Part shown: in pieces, positions 46,162-57,137 of the stretch
How positions within the stretch are numbered: position 1 is the first letter of the stretch
Layout of the letters: every line of letters starts with the position of its first letter
From: Micromonospora arborensis
GTDB lineage: Bacteria > Actinomycetota > Actinomycetes > Mycobacteriales > Micromonosporaceae
DNA length: 64,000 nucleotides
NCBI RefSeq assembly: GCF_003205615.1
Contig: NZ_PYBV01000009.1
Coordinates: 124,001-188,000 of the forward strand
Direction: 5' to 3'
Notes under the pieces: model-generated
Databases searched by the model: none
Told to the model about the DNA's origin: nothing
Seen by the model: only the letters and a program-made list of their open reading frames with translations
Position numbers and translations under genes: made by a program

Positions 46162-46917
46162 CTATTCCGGATCCGCGACCGCGACCAGCGCGGGGCGCAG
46201 CAGCCGCTCACCGAGCTGGTAGCCGCGCCGCATCACCTGTACGCAGGTCGGCTCGCTGACCTCGGCCGAGGTCTGGTGCGCGACCGCCTCGTGCCGGGTC
46301 GGGTCGAACGGATCGCCCTGCTCGCCGAAGGCGTTCAGGCCGAATTTGCCCAGCGCGGTGGTGAGCTGTTCCGCCACCGTGCCGAACGGCCCGACCAGGT
46401 CGCCATGTTCCCGTGCCCGGTCCAGGTCGTCCAGGATCGGCAGCAGCGCGGCCAGAACCGAACCGGTCGCCTGCTCCTGCACCAGGTTGCGGTCCCGGTC
46501 GACCCGCTTGCGGTAGTTGGCGTACTCCGCCGACACCCGCTGCAGGTCCCTGGTCCGCTCGTCCAGCTCGGACCGGAGCGCCTCCAGCTCAGCGCCGAGC
46601 GAGCTGGAGCCGCCGCCGTCCACCGGCTGCGCCGGGGCGTCCACCACCGCCGGGCCGGATGGCTCCGGTCCGTCGGTGGAGTTGACCTCGACCTCGATCT
46701 CGTCGACCACGACCTCGGCGTCCTCGACCAGCCCCTCGGCCGGTACGCCGTTCTCCGCGTCGGCCGCGGTCCCCTCCGGCTCGGAGGTGTCGACGAGCTT
46801 GCGGTTGTTGCGGATGACGACCCGCTCCCCGTCGCCGGTGGTCGGCTCCGTGGGCGCGGAGCCACCCGGCGTCGACCCGGTGTCGCCCGGGTCGGCGGCT
46901 CGTGGCTTCTGCGTCAT
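46162..46917 (-). CDS. grpE: GrpE nucleotide exchange factor
   Basis: A 251-residue DnaK nucleotide exchange factor. The N-terminal 95 residues are acidic and disordered (TEPTTGDGERVVIRNNRKLV, AEVVVDEIEVEVNSTDGPEP); the coiled coil LEALRSELDERTRDLQRVSA and the conserved YANYRKRVDRDRNL follow, then the C-terminal beta domain NAFGEQGDPFDPTRHEAVAH and the CVQVMRRGYQLGERLLRPALV end. ATG 46917 lies 49 bases after the dnaK stop. The long acidic N-terminus is typical of actinobacterial GrpE. Confidence 0.95.
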   Translation of the reverse strand: MTQKPRAADPGDTGSTPGGSAPTEPTTGDGERVVIRNNRKLVDTSEPEGTAADAENGVPAEGLVEDAEVVVDEIEVEVNSTDGPEPSGPAVVDAPAQPVDGGGSSSLGAELEALRSELDERTRDLQRVSAEYANYRKRVDRDRNLVQEQATGSVLAALLPILDDLDRAREHGDLVGPFGTVAEQLTTALGKFGLNAFGEQGDPFDPTRHEAVAHQTSAEVSEPTCVQVMRRGYQLGERLLRPALVAVADPE

Positions 46918-46965
46918 GCGGCTACCTCATCCCATTCGCCGTGGATACGTGTCGGAGGCCGACGG

Positions 46966-48828
<1,863 letters not shown>

Positions 48829-48917
48829 CTTCGCTTCCTCGCTTCGTAAGGTTGTGCAGGTGACGGGCACCGCCCGTGCTGCCTGGCGAGCACCGCCCGC
48901 AGCGGGCCCCACCACAA

Positions 48918-48982
48918 GTTGAGTGAACTGGACTCAATAGTGCCACGCGTTGGCGAATCGTCAAGTTGGGTTGAGTCAACCC
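48918..48982. promoter_or_regulatory. HAIR operators upstream of dnaK
   Basis: GTTGAGT-N7-ACTCAAT (48918-48938) matches the HspR inverted repeat consensus nearly perfectly. A second inverted repeat, GGGTTGAGTCAACCC (48968-48982), lies 30 bases further up with the same TTGA core but shorter spacing. Both lie between dnaK and the divergent dynamin-like gene. Confidence 0.8.
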
Positions 48983-49047
48983 GACGCAACCCAGCCGTAA
49001 TTACCGTCCGGTTGTCTTCCCTTGCGTCGGTCGGGCACGCTTTAGCG

Positions 49048-50889
49048 GTGACGACGCACGGCGATTCCGCCACCCGTTCCGGCGTGCCCGCCGTCGCAGC
49101 CCGCACCGGCCCGTCGGACGCCGCGGAGGAGCCCCCCGCCACAACCGGGGACGACAGCCTCCCCGGCGCGCTGTCGGGCCTCCGGGAGGCGATCGGTGCG
49201 ACCCGGTACCCCCTCGCGCTGCCCTCCGCCGCCTCCGCCCGGCGCACCGCCAGCGCCCTCACCGACCAACTCGGCGACTACCTGCTGCCTCGGCTCGCCC
49301 GGCTCGACGCCCCCCTGCTCGTGGTCGTCGGCGGCTCCACCGGCGCGGGCAAGTCGACCCTGGTCAACAGCCTGGTCAAGGCCCGGGTCAGCGCCGCCGG
49401 CGTGCTCCGACCCACCACCCGCTCCCCGGTGCTGGTCTGCAACCCGTCCGACGCGGCCTGGTTTCGGCAGGGTGACCTGCTGCCCGGGCTGACCCGCACC
49501 ACCGAGCCGAGCGACGATCCACACGCCCTGCACCTCGTCACCGCCCCGGCCCTGCCCGCCGGGCTGGCCTTCCTCGACGCGCCCGACATCGACTCGGTGG
49601 TCGACGCCAACCGGGCGCTCGCCACCCAACTGCTGGCCGCCGCCGATCTCTGGCTCTTCGTCACCACCGCCGCCCGGTACGCCGACGCGGTGCCCTGGGA
49701 GCTGCTGCGCAGCGCCCGGGCGCGCGGCGCGGTGATCGCCATGGTGCTGGACCGGGTGCCCGCGGAGGCCACCGACGAGATCGCCGCGCACCTGGCCGAA
49801 ATGCTCGCCGAGCAGGACCTCGACCGGGCGCCGCTGTTCGTGTTGCCGGAGACGTGGGTCGACGGTCAGGGGCTGCTGCCCGAGGGCGTGACCGCGTCGC
49901 TGGCCGACTGGTTCGCCCGGCTCGCCGGCGACGCGGACGCGCGGGCCGCGGTGGTCCGCCAGACGCTGGACGGCGCGCTGGCCGCGCTCCACCCCGCCGT
50001 CGAGGAGCTGGCCGACGCCGCCGACGAACAGGTCGCCGCCGCCGACGGGCTGGACGAACGGGTCCGGGCCGCGTACGCGGGTGCCGAGCGCACCGTCGAG
50101 CAGGGGCTGCAGGACGGCCGGCTGCTCCGGGGCGAGGTGCTCGCCCGCTGGCAGGAGTTCGTCGGCACCGGGGAGCTCTTCCGCACTCTGGAAGCACGCA
50201 TCGGCCGCCTACGGGACCGGGTCGTCGCCGCTGTCACCGGTCGACCGGCACCCGCCGTCGAGCTGCGCAACGCCATCGAGTCGCAGCTGGTCACACTGCT
50301 GCGCGGGGTGGCCTCGGAGGCCGCCGAATCCGCGTACACCGGGTGGAAGGCGCACCCGGCGGGCGCCGGGCTGCTCGAACCGGCGCTCGCCCACCCGAGC
50401 GACGACCTACCGGAACGCGCCGAACGGATGGTCCGGGACTGGCAGCGCGGGGTGCTGGAGCTGGTCCGGGTTGAGGGCGGCGACAAGCGGTTCGTGGCCC
50501 GCACCGCCGCCTACGCGGTCAACGCCACCGGGTTGGCCGTGATGATCGCCGTGTTCGCCTCCACCGCGTTCATCCCGACCGGGCTGGAGCTGGCCACCGG
50601 GGCCGGCACCACGGTCGCCGCGCAGGCCGTACTCCAGGCGATCTTCGGTGACCAGGCGGTGCGTACCCTTGCCGTCAAGGCCCGCACCGACCTGCTGGCC
50701 CGGGTGCGGACGCTGCTCGACGCGGAGGCCGACCGCTTCCTCAGCCGCACCGCCGACGCCCGCACCGCCGCGGACGCCGGCGACGGGCTGCGCCGGGCCG
50801 CCGGCCGGGTCGAGCTGGCCCGACACCGCAGCGGCCTGTCCGCCGACGGCGACGCCCAGCCGCCGGGTGACGAGGAGGACTCCGGGTGA
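49048..50889 (+). CDS. Dynamin-like GTPase-type protein 1
   Basis: A 613-residue protein with an N-terminal P-loop GTPase domain: G1 GGSTGAGKSTLVNSLV, the threonine-rich G2 region VLRPTTRSPVLVC, G3-like LAFLDAPDIDSVVDANRALA. The G4 position reads MVLDRVPAE rather than N/TKxD, so it is atypical. It then has a long helical stalk-like region and two or three hydrophobic segments near residue 500 (GLAVMIAVFASTAFIPTGLE). It resembles bacterial YfjP/dynamin-like membrane-associated GTPases. The start GTG 49048 is preferred. The partner gene overlaps by 4 bases, so the two proteins likely work as a pair. Confidence 0.82.
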   Translation: MTTHGDSATRSGVPAVAARTGPSDAAEEPPATTGDDSLPGALSGLREAIGATRYPLALPSAASARRTASALTDQLGDYLLPRLARLDAPLLVVVGGSTGAGKSTLVNSLVKARVSAAGVLRPTTRSPVLVCNPSDAAWFRQGDLLPGLTRTTEPSDDPHALHLVTAPALPAGLAFLDAPDIDSVVDANRALATQLLAAADLWLFVTTAARYADAVPWELLRSARARGAVIAMVLDRVPAEATDEIAAHLAEMLAEQDLDRAPLFVLPETWVDGQGLLPEGVTASLADWFARLAGDADARAAVVRQTLDGALAALHPAVEELADAADEQVAAADGLDERVRAAYAGAERTVEQGLQDGRLLRGEVLARWQEFVGTGELFRTLEARIGRLRDRVVAAVTGRPAPAVELRNAIESQLVTLLRGVASEAAESAYTGWKAHPAGAGLLEPALAHPSDDLPERAERMVRDWQRGVLELVRVEGGDKRFVARTAAYAVNATGLAVMIAVFASTAFIPTGLELATGAGTTVAAQAVLQAIFGDQAVRTLAVKARTDLLARVRTLLDAEADRFLSRTADARTAADAGDGLRRAAGRVELARHRSGLSADGDAQPPGDEEDSG

Positions 50890-52571
50890 CCAACATCACC
50901 GGCCGGGTACGCGAGGCGTTCCGCGGTGACCAGCGGGTCGACGCCGACGCGTTGATCGCCCGACTGGACGCGGTACGTCGCTTCCTGACCGCTGTCGACG
51001 GCCTGCTGCCCGACGCCGAACTGGTGCCCGCGCACACCCTGGTCGAGCGGGCCGGCACCCGGCTCGCGTTGTCCCGGGACCACACCGTGGTCGCGCTGGC
51101 CGGTGCGACGGGCAGCGGCAAGTCCAGCCTCTTCAACGCGCTGGCCCAACTGGAACTCTCGCCGGTCGGGGTCCGCCGGCCGACCACCGGCGTCACCCAC
51201 GCCTGCGTGTGGGGGCCACTGGAGGGCGCCAACCGGCTGCTCGACTGGATCGGCGTACTGCCCCGACACCGCTTCGTCCGGGAGAGCGCCCTGGACGCGG
51301 ACGACGAGACGGCGCTGCACGGGCTGATCCTGCTCGACCTGCCCGACTTCGACTCGGTGCAGCGGTCCCACCGGCTCGAGGTGGACCGGCTCCTCGGCCT
51401 GGTCGACCAGGTGGTCTGGGTGGTCGACCCGCAGAAGTACGCCGATCGGGTCATCCACGACAGCTACCTGCGCGAGTTCCACCGGCACCGCGACGTCACA
51501 GTCGTCGTGCTCAACCAGGCCGACCGGCTCACCCCGGCCGAGTTGCCCCGGGTCCTGGACGACCTGCGCCGACTACTCGACGCGGACGGGCTGACCGGCG
51601 TGCCGCTGCTGTCCACCGCCGCCATCGATCCGGCCGGGATGGTGGGGCTGCGCGGCGCGATGGAGCGTACGGTCGCCGAGCGGCAGGCCGCGCTGCGCCG
51701 GCTCGCCGGTGACGTCGACACGGTTGTCACCGGGCTGGACGAGCTGGTCGGCTCGGCCCGACCGGCGGGTGGGCCGGACGACACAGCGGTCGACGGGCTG
51801 AACCGGGCGTTGGCCGGGGCGGCCGGCGTGCCCGCCGTCACCGAGGCGGTGGAGCAGGCGTACCGGCACCGGGCCGGCGCGGCCACCGGCTGGCCCCTGG
51901 TCCGGGGCTGGCGGCGACTGCGACCCGACCCGCTGCGTCGGCTGCACCTGCCCGGTCCGACCGGCGACCAGACCGACCCGGCGGAGAGCCTGGTCGCGGC
52001 CACCTCGGTTCCGGACCCGACGGCCGCCCAGCGCTCGGCGCTGGGTCTCGCGATCCGCGCGGTGGCCGACCGGGCCGCCACCGACCTACCCGCCGCCTGG
52101 CCCGGTGCGGTGACCTCCGCTGCCCGGTCCCGCCTCGGCGACCTGCCGGACGCGCTGGATCGCACGATCGCCGGCACCGACCTCGGCCTGGACCGTCGAC
52201 CGCTGTGGTGGCGGCTCGTCGGCGGTGTGCAGTGGTTGGTCACCCTCGCCGCCGTGGTCGGGCTGGGCTGGCTGGTGCTCGGCTACGCGCTACGGGCGCT
52301 CGGCCTGCCTGCGCTGGACAACCCGATGGTCGGTCAGGTGCCGCTGCCCACCCTGCTGCTGCTCGGTGGCCTGCTGGCCGGGCTCCTGGTGGCGGCGCTG
52401 ACCCGACCGCTGGTGCGCTGGGCTGCCCGACGCGCCCGGGCCCACGCCGAGCAGCGGCTGACGGCGAAGGTCGCCCGGGTGGGCGACGAGTACGTGTTGA
52501 CACCGGTGCGGATCGTGCTCGGCTCGTACGCGCAGGCGCGCGACGCTCTGCGGGACGCCGCCCGCCGCTGA
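50886..52571 (+). CDS. Dynamin-like GTPase-type protein 2
   Basis: A 561-residue paralogue-type partner with a complete GTPase motif set: G1 ALAGATGSGKSSLFNALA, G2-region VRRPTTGVTHACV, G3 LLDLPDFDSVQRSHRLE and G4 VVLNQADRLT. A helical region and two C-terminal hydrophobic segments (LVTLAAVVGLGWLVLGYAL, LLLLGGLLAGLLVAALTRPL) anchor it to the membrane. It overlaps the first protein's stop by 4 bases (GTGA). Actinomycetes use dynamin-like pairs in membrane remodelling at septa; that role is an inference here. Confidence 0.85.
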   Translation: MTNITGRVREAFRGDQRVDADALIARLDAVRRFLTAVDGLLPDAELVPAHTLVERAGTRLALSRDHTVVALAGATGSGKSSLFNALAQLELSPVGVRRPTTGVTHACVWGPLEGANRLLDWIGVLPRHRFVRESALDADDETALHGLILLDLPDFDSVQRSHRLEVDRLLGLVDQVVWVVDPQKYADRVIHDSYLREFHRHRDVTVVVLNQADRLTPAELPRVLDDLRRLLDADGLTGVPLLSTAAIDPAGMVGLRGAMERTVAERQAALRRLAGDVDTVVTGLDELVGSARPAGGPDDTAVDGLNRALAGAAGVPAVTEAVEQAYRHRAGAATGWPLVRGWRRLRPDPLRRLHLPGPTGDQTDPAESLVAATSVPDPTAAQRSALGLAIRAVADRAATDLPAAWPGAVTSAARSRLGDLPDALDRTIAGTDLGLDRRPLWWRLVGGVQWLVTLAAVVGLGWLVLGYALRALGLPALDNPMVGQVPLPTLLLLGGLLAGLLVAALTRPLVRWAARRARAHAEQRLTAKVARVGDEYVLTPVRIVLGSYAQARDALRDAARR

Positions 52572-52625
52572 CGCCCGCGACTCGCTACCGCTCTCCGTAC
52601 GCCCTGGGCGGCGTAGGGTCGAGGC

Positions 52626-53849
52626 ATGGCCACGCCTGAGACCCCCTACGACGCGGTGCTGCACGCCGCACGCGACGTGACCAAGCTGGAGTCCGCCCTC
52701 GACGCCGAGATGCTCGGCAGCGCCCTGCTGGGCAGTGTCTACGCGATCGCGGAGACCGACCGCGACACCGCCGTACGGGAGTTCGTCACCGGGTTCCTCG
52801 CCGCAACCGCTCGTCGCCGGATCGCGGCGGCGACCACCATCCGGCAGGTCTTCGCCACGCTGGTCCCGAACGCCGAGGGCACCGAGCGGGTGCGTCCGGG
52901 CAGCCAGGCGCCCGCCTGGTCCGGTCAACTCGGCCGGGTGCACCTCACCGGCACCTGGGCGTACGGCGACGTGTACGGCGACCAGACCTCCTACCTCGCC
53001 ACCTTCGCCTACGACGACGCGTCCGGCGGCGCCGAACACGCGTTGGTGGCCCTCGTGGACCACAACATCGGGATCACCAAGGACATCTTCGTCGGCGGGC
53101 CGGCCGAACGGATCCTGGACCAGGTCCGACAGATGTGCGCCGACGACGAGTTGACCTGGTTCCGCACCGAGAACCCGGCCCGGCTCCGTGGTGAGGTGGC
53201 CCGCCACCTCGCGGTGACCGACGACCTGAGCGAGCTGCCCGGCGAGGGGTCCCTGGCAACCGACCGGGCGCTGGTCGGTGCCCGGCTGGCGATGCTGCCC
53301 ACCGCGGTCGACCCGACCGGCCCGGCCGAGGTCGAGCCGCTCTCCGCTGCCGAGCGCACCGACCTGGTCCGGCGGTTCCTCGCCGCGCCGGAGGCCGCCC
53401 GTTTCGGGCTGGACACCGTCGACGGCCCGGAGTTGGCCTCCCTGCACTTCTGCCTGAGCCTGGTGCTCGACCATTCGGCGAGCTTCCCGGACGGCGACCC
53501 GATGCGCTGGAGCCCCGCGGTGTCCGGGCTCTTCCTGCTGGACTGGGTGCACCGCCGCGCGGTGCTGGACATGGACGACGCGGCGATGCTGCCCCGGGTG
53601 CTGCGCGCCTGGGCGCGGTACGCGTCGCGCCAACGCGGGCTGCCCGAGGCGGCGGCGACGCGCACCGACGAGGCGATCGAGGAGATGGTGCCGGAGTTCG
53701 CCCGCCTCTACTCGACGGGTGAGCGGCGCAGCCCGGCGACCGCCGCGGTGGCGCAGCTGATGGCCGACGGGGTGGACCCGGACGACCCGGCCGCCCTGGA
53801 CGCCTGGATCGAGGCGAACCGGCACCGCCTCGCCGACGACGGCGCCTGA
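52626..53849 (+). CDS. Conserved protein of unknown function
   Basis: A 407-residue soluble protein, mainly helical, with no named domain recognised. Notable blocks: VTGFLAATARRRIAAATTIR, TFAYDDASGGAEHALVALVD, a conserved-looking HNIGITKDIFVGGPAERILD and SGLFLLDWVHRRAVLDMDDA. No signal or TM segment. Codon use is normal. It follows the dynamin-like pair after 54 bases on the same strand and could belong to that operon. Confidence 0.75.
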   Translation: MATPETPYDAVLHAARDVTKLESALDAEMLGSALLGSVYAIAETDRDTAVREFVTGFLAATARRRIAAATTIRQVFATLVPNAEGTERVRPGSQAPAWSGQLGRVHLTGTWAYGDVYGDQTSYLATFAYDDASGGAEHALVALVDHNIGITKDIFVGGPAERILDQVRQMCADDELTWFRTENPARLRGEVARHLAVTDDLSELPGEGSLATDRALVGARLAMLPTAVDPTGPAEVEPLSAAERTDLVRRFLAAPEAARFGLDTVDGPELASLHFCLSLVLDHSASFPDGDPMRWSPAVSGLFLLDWVHRRAVLDMDDAAMLPRVLRAWARYASRQRGLPEAAATRTDEAIEEMVPEFARLYSTGERRSPATAAVAQLMADGVDPDDPAALDAWIEANRHRLADDGA

Positions 53850-53861
53850 CGAATTTCGGGG

Positions 53862-53882
53862 TGGGCGGCACCGCGCCGCCCA
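53862..53882. terminator. Bidirectional terminator
   Basis: TGGGCGGC-ACCGC-GCCGCCCA, 8-base arms, between convergent genes. Confidence 0.6.
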
Positions 53883-53929
53883 TCCCGGGGCCCGCCGGAC
53901 GCAGCGCCCCTCGGTCGGGGTGGCCTCCG

Positions 53930-54553
53930 TCAGCGCAGAGCGCCGAAGACCACCGTCGCGATCAGCGCGCCGAGCACACCACCGGCGAGCACCTGCGACA
54001 CCGTGTGGTCCCTCAGCCGCACCCTGGACCAGCCGACCAACGCCAGCAGCGGTGCCGCGACGACCAGCCGGGTCCCGAAGGTCAGCATCAGGATGACCAG
54101 CGTGCCGGCGCCGACCGCCGAGTGGATCGATATCTTCCACCAGTGGCTCACCGACACGATGACCACGAGACCGACGAGCCCGGCCACCGCCAGCGCCAGC
54201 ACCGGGCGGGGTGCGCCGAGCACGGTGAGCAGGGCGAGTGCTGCCGCCACCGAACCCAGACCGACCAGCAGTGGCGTCCGGCGCTGCTCCCGGCGGCCGA
54301 CGTGGTGATCGGTGAGCCGGCCACGGCGTACCCCGCCGACGATGTAGGCGAACGGAATGCCGGTGACGAAGAGCGTGGCGAGCAGACCCCAGACAAGTCC
54401 CTGACCCGGACGGCGTGCGCTGTGCCAGCTCACGGTGAGGATCAGCAGTGACACGAGTACGGCCGGCGCGGTCGCCTCGGTGACCAGCCGGGCGATCCGC
54501 AGCCCTGGGCCGGGCCGGGTGGTGACCGGACGGAGTTTCGCACCGCCGCCCAC
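53930..54553 (-). CDS. PAP2-family membrane phosphatase-like protein
   Basis: A 207-residue membrane protein with about six TM segments (e.g. APAVLVSLLILTVSWHSARR, GLLATLFVTGIPFAYIVGGV, LALAVAGLVGLVVIVSVSHW). Signature motifs of PAP2/type-2 phosphatidate phosphatases appear as KISIHSAVGAG (PSGH-like) and RVRLRDHTVSQVLAGG (SRx5HxxxD-like), in order. The HTVSQ reading lacks the final aspartate in its strict form. Probable lipid phosphate or undecaprenyl phosphate phosphatase; substrate not assigned. Confidence 0.82.
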   Translation of the reverse strand: MGGGAKLRPVTTRPGPGLRIARLVTEATAPAVLVSLLILTVSWHSARRPGQGLVWGLLATLFVTGIPFAYIVGGVRRGRLTDHHVGRREQRRTPLLVGLGSVAAALALLTVLGAPRPVLALAVAGLVGLVVIVSVSHWWKISIHSAVGAGTLVILMLTFGTRLVVAAPLLALVGWSRVRLRDHTVSQVLAGGVLGALIATVVFGALR

Positions 54554-54608
54554 GCCACCCCCTCCGGTACGCGCCTACCGCCGGCACCGGACGGGCCACG
54601 CCTGATCG

Positions 54609-55439
54609 TCACCGTACCGTCGGGGACTCCGTGGGATCCGTTGGTCGGCTTACCGGGGACCGGCTGACCGTGGGCGTCGAAGGATCGGCCGGAGGCGACG
54701 GGACTGCTGGGTTGGGTCGGCCGGTCGGGGCAGTAGGGGTGGCGGGCGGAGCGGGCGGCACGGACAGGGCACTGGTCGGCACGGCGGTCGCAGTCGGGGC
54801 GTCCGTCGGCGAGGGCGTGGGGTCCAGCGTCGGTGTCGGATTCTGCGTGGGGTCCTGCGTGGGTGGCGGGTCCAGGGTCGGGGTCGGCTCAGGTTCCGTC
54901 GGCTCAGGTTCCGTCGGCTCAGGTTCCGTCGGCTCAGGATCCGTCGGGTCGGTCGGCGGCGGGGGGATGGTGGGCAGGGTGCCCCAGGTGGGCCTCGGCG
55001 CCGGTGGCGGGTAGGTCGCCGGCCAGGCGGGCCCCCGGTCGGTCACCGTCGGCCCCGACGCCGGCCCCTCCTGGGTACGCCGGGGAGCGGCGGGCAGCCA
55101 ACCGCTGGTCGGGCCGACGCTGGGTGTGCCGGGTAGCGGTGGCGCCGGCTGACTGGTCACCGGCAGCGGAATCACGACCGGCCCGTTCGAGGGGGTCGGG
55201 ATGAACGGGGTGCCGCTGTCCGGCAGTGCGGTGCTGCCCGGGGTGGCCGAACCCGCGCTGATGGCGGCGAGGACGGGCATCGACGCGGTGCCGGCCAGCA
55301 GTGCGACGGTGAGCAGGTAACCCCGGGAGGGACCGCCCGCGCCGGGTGCACGGTGGACACCGACCACCCGGCGGTAGCCACCGGCCGACCGGTGCCGACC
55401 GAGGGCTGGTGTGCCGGGACCGTCACCTGGCTCGTGCAC
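54609..55439 (-). CDS. Proline-rich secreted or membrane-anchored protein
   Basis: A roughly 276-residue protein: basic N-terminus (GRHRSAGGYRRVVGVHRAPG), one hydrophobic segment (YLLTVALLAGTASMPVLAAI) as signal or anchor, then an extracellular Pro/Thr/Ser/Ala-rich region with PTEPEP repeats and an SPPADPSTPTVS tail. No folded domain. The start may be downstream of 55439. Likely a cell-wall spacer or glycoprotein, though low complexity makes any function speculative. Confidence 0.6.
   Translation of the reverse strand: MHEPGDGPGTPALGRHRSAGGYRRVVGVHRAPGAGGPSRGYLLTVALLAGTASMPVLAAISAGSATPGSTALPDSGTPFIPTPSNGPVVIPLPVTSQPAPPLPGTPSVGPTSGWLPAAPRRTQEGPASGPTVTDRGPAWPATYPPPAPRPTWGTLPTIPPPPTDPTDPEPTEPEPTEPEPTEPEPTPTLDPPPTQDPTQNPTPTLDPTPSPTDAPTATAVPTSALSVPPAPPATPTAPTGRPNPAVPSPPADPSTPTVSRSPVSRPTDPTESPTVR
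54886..54945. repeat. 15-bp tandem repeat in proline-rich gene
   Basis: Four units of GGCTCAGGTTCCGTC (last one with GATCC), encoding PTEPE/PTDPE repeats on the minus strand. Confidence 0.9.
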
Positions 55440-55961
55440 CGCACACCCCTTGTCGTCGAGCGCCGGAGGACATGGATGGACGCCGCCGACCAGAAAGCCG
55501 GCATATAACCCGATAGGCGCGATCCTGCGGGAATCAGCCTTGCTCAGTCACCCTGCGTCAGCCAACCTCCACCGCGTGTCGACACGCCGAGATGGCCGAA
55601 CGGTGACGAATCGTCACCGAATCGCCGTGGCACGCAGGCCGGCACGATGACGACAAACAGCGTCAAAGGGTGAGCGGTCGGAATGCAGGGCAGGCGTACT
55701 GTGGGCGCGCTCACCTGCTCTGCGAATATGGAGCACGACGGCAACGCAGCCGTGACCTCCGTGCACCCTCGCGGCAGGCGTGGTTGCGCGTCGGCGCTCC
55801 CCGATCCGGGTTCGGCCAGAACCCGGCTCACGCCGTGCGGCAACCCCCACCGGGGCTAGGCGCGGCCGCCAGGAACCGGTCCGGCAGCAGCCGGACAGGC
55901 GCACGAGTTGCGTGGCCGGGTGACCCCCCGGTGCCGACGCAGACACGACAGGGAGAGAGCG
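55440..55961. other. Long intergenic region upstream of 2-oxoacid dehydrogenase operon
   Basis: About 520 bases with no supported gene between divergent genes. It contains a perfect palindrome at 55602-55618 and is a probable regulatory region for the E1alpha operon. Small open frames here have no coding character. Confidence 0.55.
55602..55618. promoter_or_regulatory. Perfect 17-bp palindrome upstream of E1alpha operon
   Basis: GGTGACGA-A-TCGTCACC, eight-base arms with a one-base centre, 343 bases before the E1alpha start. Likely binding site of an unidentified dimeric regulator. Confidence 0.5.
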
Positions 55962-57137
55962 ATGGCAAAGGGCGACCCCGGGGGCACCACCCGCAGCAGG
56001 CGTGCGGCACCCCGCTCCAAGAAGGGCGCGACCGGCGACCCCGAACTGGTGCAGCTACTCACCCCCGACGGCGAGCGGATCGAGAGCCACACCAGCCCGG
56101 ACGGCACCGAGTACCGCGTCGACTTCACCGACGAGGAGTACCGCGGCCTCTACCGCGACCTGGTGCTGGTCCGCAAGCTCGACGCCGAGGCGACCGCCCT
56201 CCAGCGCCAGGGTGAGCTGGGCCTCTGGGCCAGCCTGCTCGGCCAGGAGGCCGCGCAGGTCGGGTCGGGGCGGGCACTGCGGACGCAGGACATGGCCTTC
56301 CCGACCTACCGGGAACACGGCGTCCTCTACTGCCGGGGCATCGACCCGATCATGCCGCTCGGCCTGTTCCGCGGTGTCGACCAGGGCGGCTGGGACCCGA
56401 ACGAGTTCAAGTTCAACATGTACACGATCGTCATCGGTGCGCAGACCCTCCACGCGACCGGTTACGCCATGGGGATCACCATGGACGGCAAGACCGGGAC
56501 CGACGACGGCGAAGCGGCGATCGCCTACTTCGGCGACGGGGCCACCAGCCAGGGCGACGTGAACGAGGCGTTCGTCTGGGCGAGCGTGTTCAACGCCCCG
56601 CTGGTCTTCTTCTGCCAGAACAACCAGTACGCGATCTCCGAGCCGCTTGAGCGGCAGACCCGCGTCCCGCTCTACCAGCGGGCCGCCGGCTTCGGCTTCC
56701 CCGGCGTGCGGGTGGACGGCAACGACGTGCTCGCCTCGTACGCGGTCACCCGCACGGCGCTGGACAACGCGCGCCACGGGCAGGGCCCGAGCCTGATCGA
56801 GGCGTACACCTACCGGATGGGCGCGCACACCACCTCCGACGACCCGACCCGCTACCGGATCGCCAGCGAGGTCGAGGCGTGGCAGGCCAAGGACCCCATC
56901 ACCCGGGTCAAGGCCTTCCTGGAGAAGCAGCAGATCGCCGACGCGGACTTCTTCGCCGAGGTCGACGAGCAGGCCCGCCGCGAGTCGGTGCACCTGCGCG
57001 AGCGGGTGCTCGACATGCCCAACCCCGAGCCGGTGACGATGTTCGACCACGTCTACCCGAACGGTTCGCCGCTGCTCGACGAGCAGCGCGCCCAGTTCAC
57101 CCGCTACATGGAGTCCTTCGAAGGGAGCGCCCACTGA
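55962..57137 (+). CDS. pdhA: 2-oxoacid dehydrogenase E1 alpha subunit
   Basis: A 391-residue E1alpha of a heterotetrameric pyruvate or branched-chain 2-oxoacid dehydrogenase, decarboxylating the oxoacid with thiamine diphosphate. The ThDP motif starts with YFGDGATSQGDVNEAFVWAS and ends in CQNNQYAISEPL (GDG-x-NN); the phosphorylation-loop-like region YRMGAHTTSDDPTRYR is typical. ATG 55962 follows GGGAGAGAG. Actinomycetes usually have a homodimeric AceE for pyruvate, so this complex may act on branched-chain oxoacids. The E1beta gene overlaps by one base. Confidence 0.93.
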   Translation: MAKGDPGGTTRSRRAAPRSKKGATGDPELVQLLTPDGERIESHTSPDGTEYRVDFTDEEYRGLYRDLVLVRKLDAEATALQRQGELGLWASLLGQEAAQVGSGRALRTQDMAFPTYREHGVLYCRGIDPIMPLGLFRGVDQGGWDPNEFKFNMYTIVIGAQTLHATGYAMGITMDGKTGTDDGEAAIAYFGDGATSQGDVNEAFVWASVFNAPLVFFCQNNQYAISEPLERQTRVPLYQRAAGFGFPGVRVDGNDVLASYAVTRTALDNARHGQGPSLIEAYTYRMGAHTTSDDPTRYRIASEVEAWQAKDPITRVKAFLEKQQIADADFFAEVDEQARRESVHLRERVLDMPNPEPVTMFDHVYPNGSPLLDEQRAQFTRYMESFEGSAH

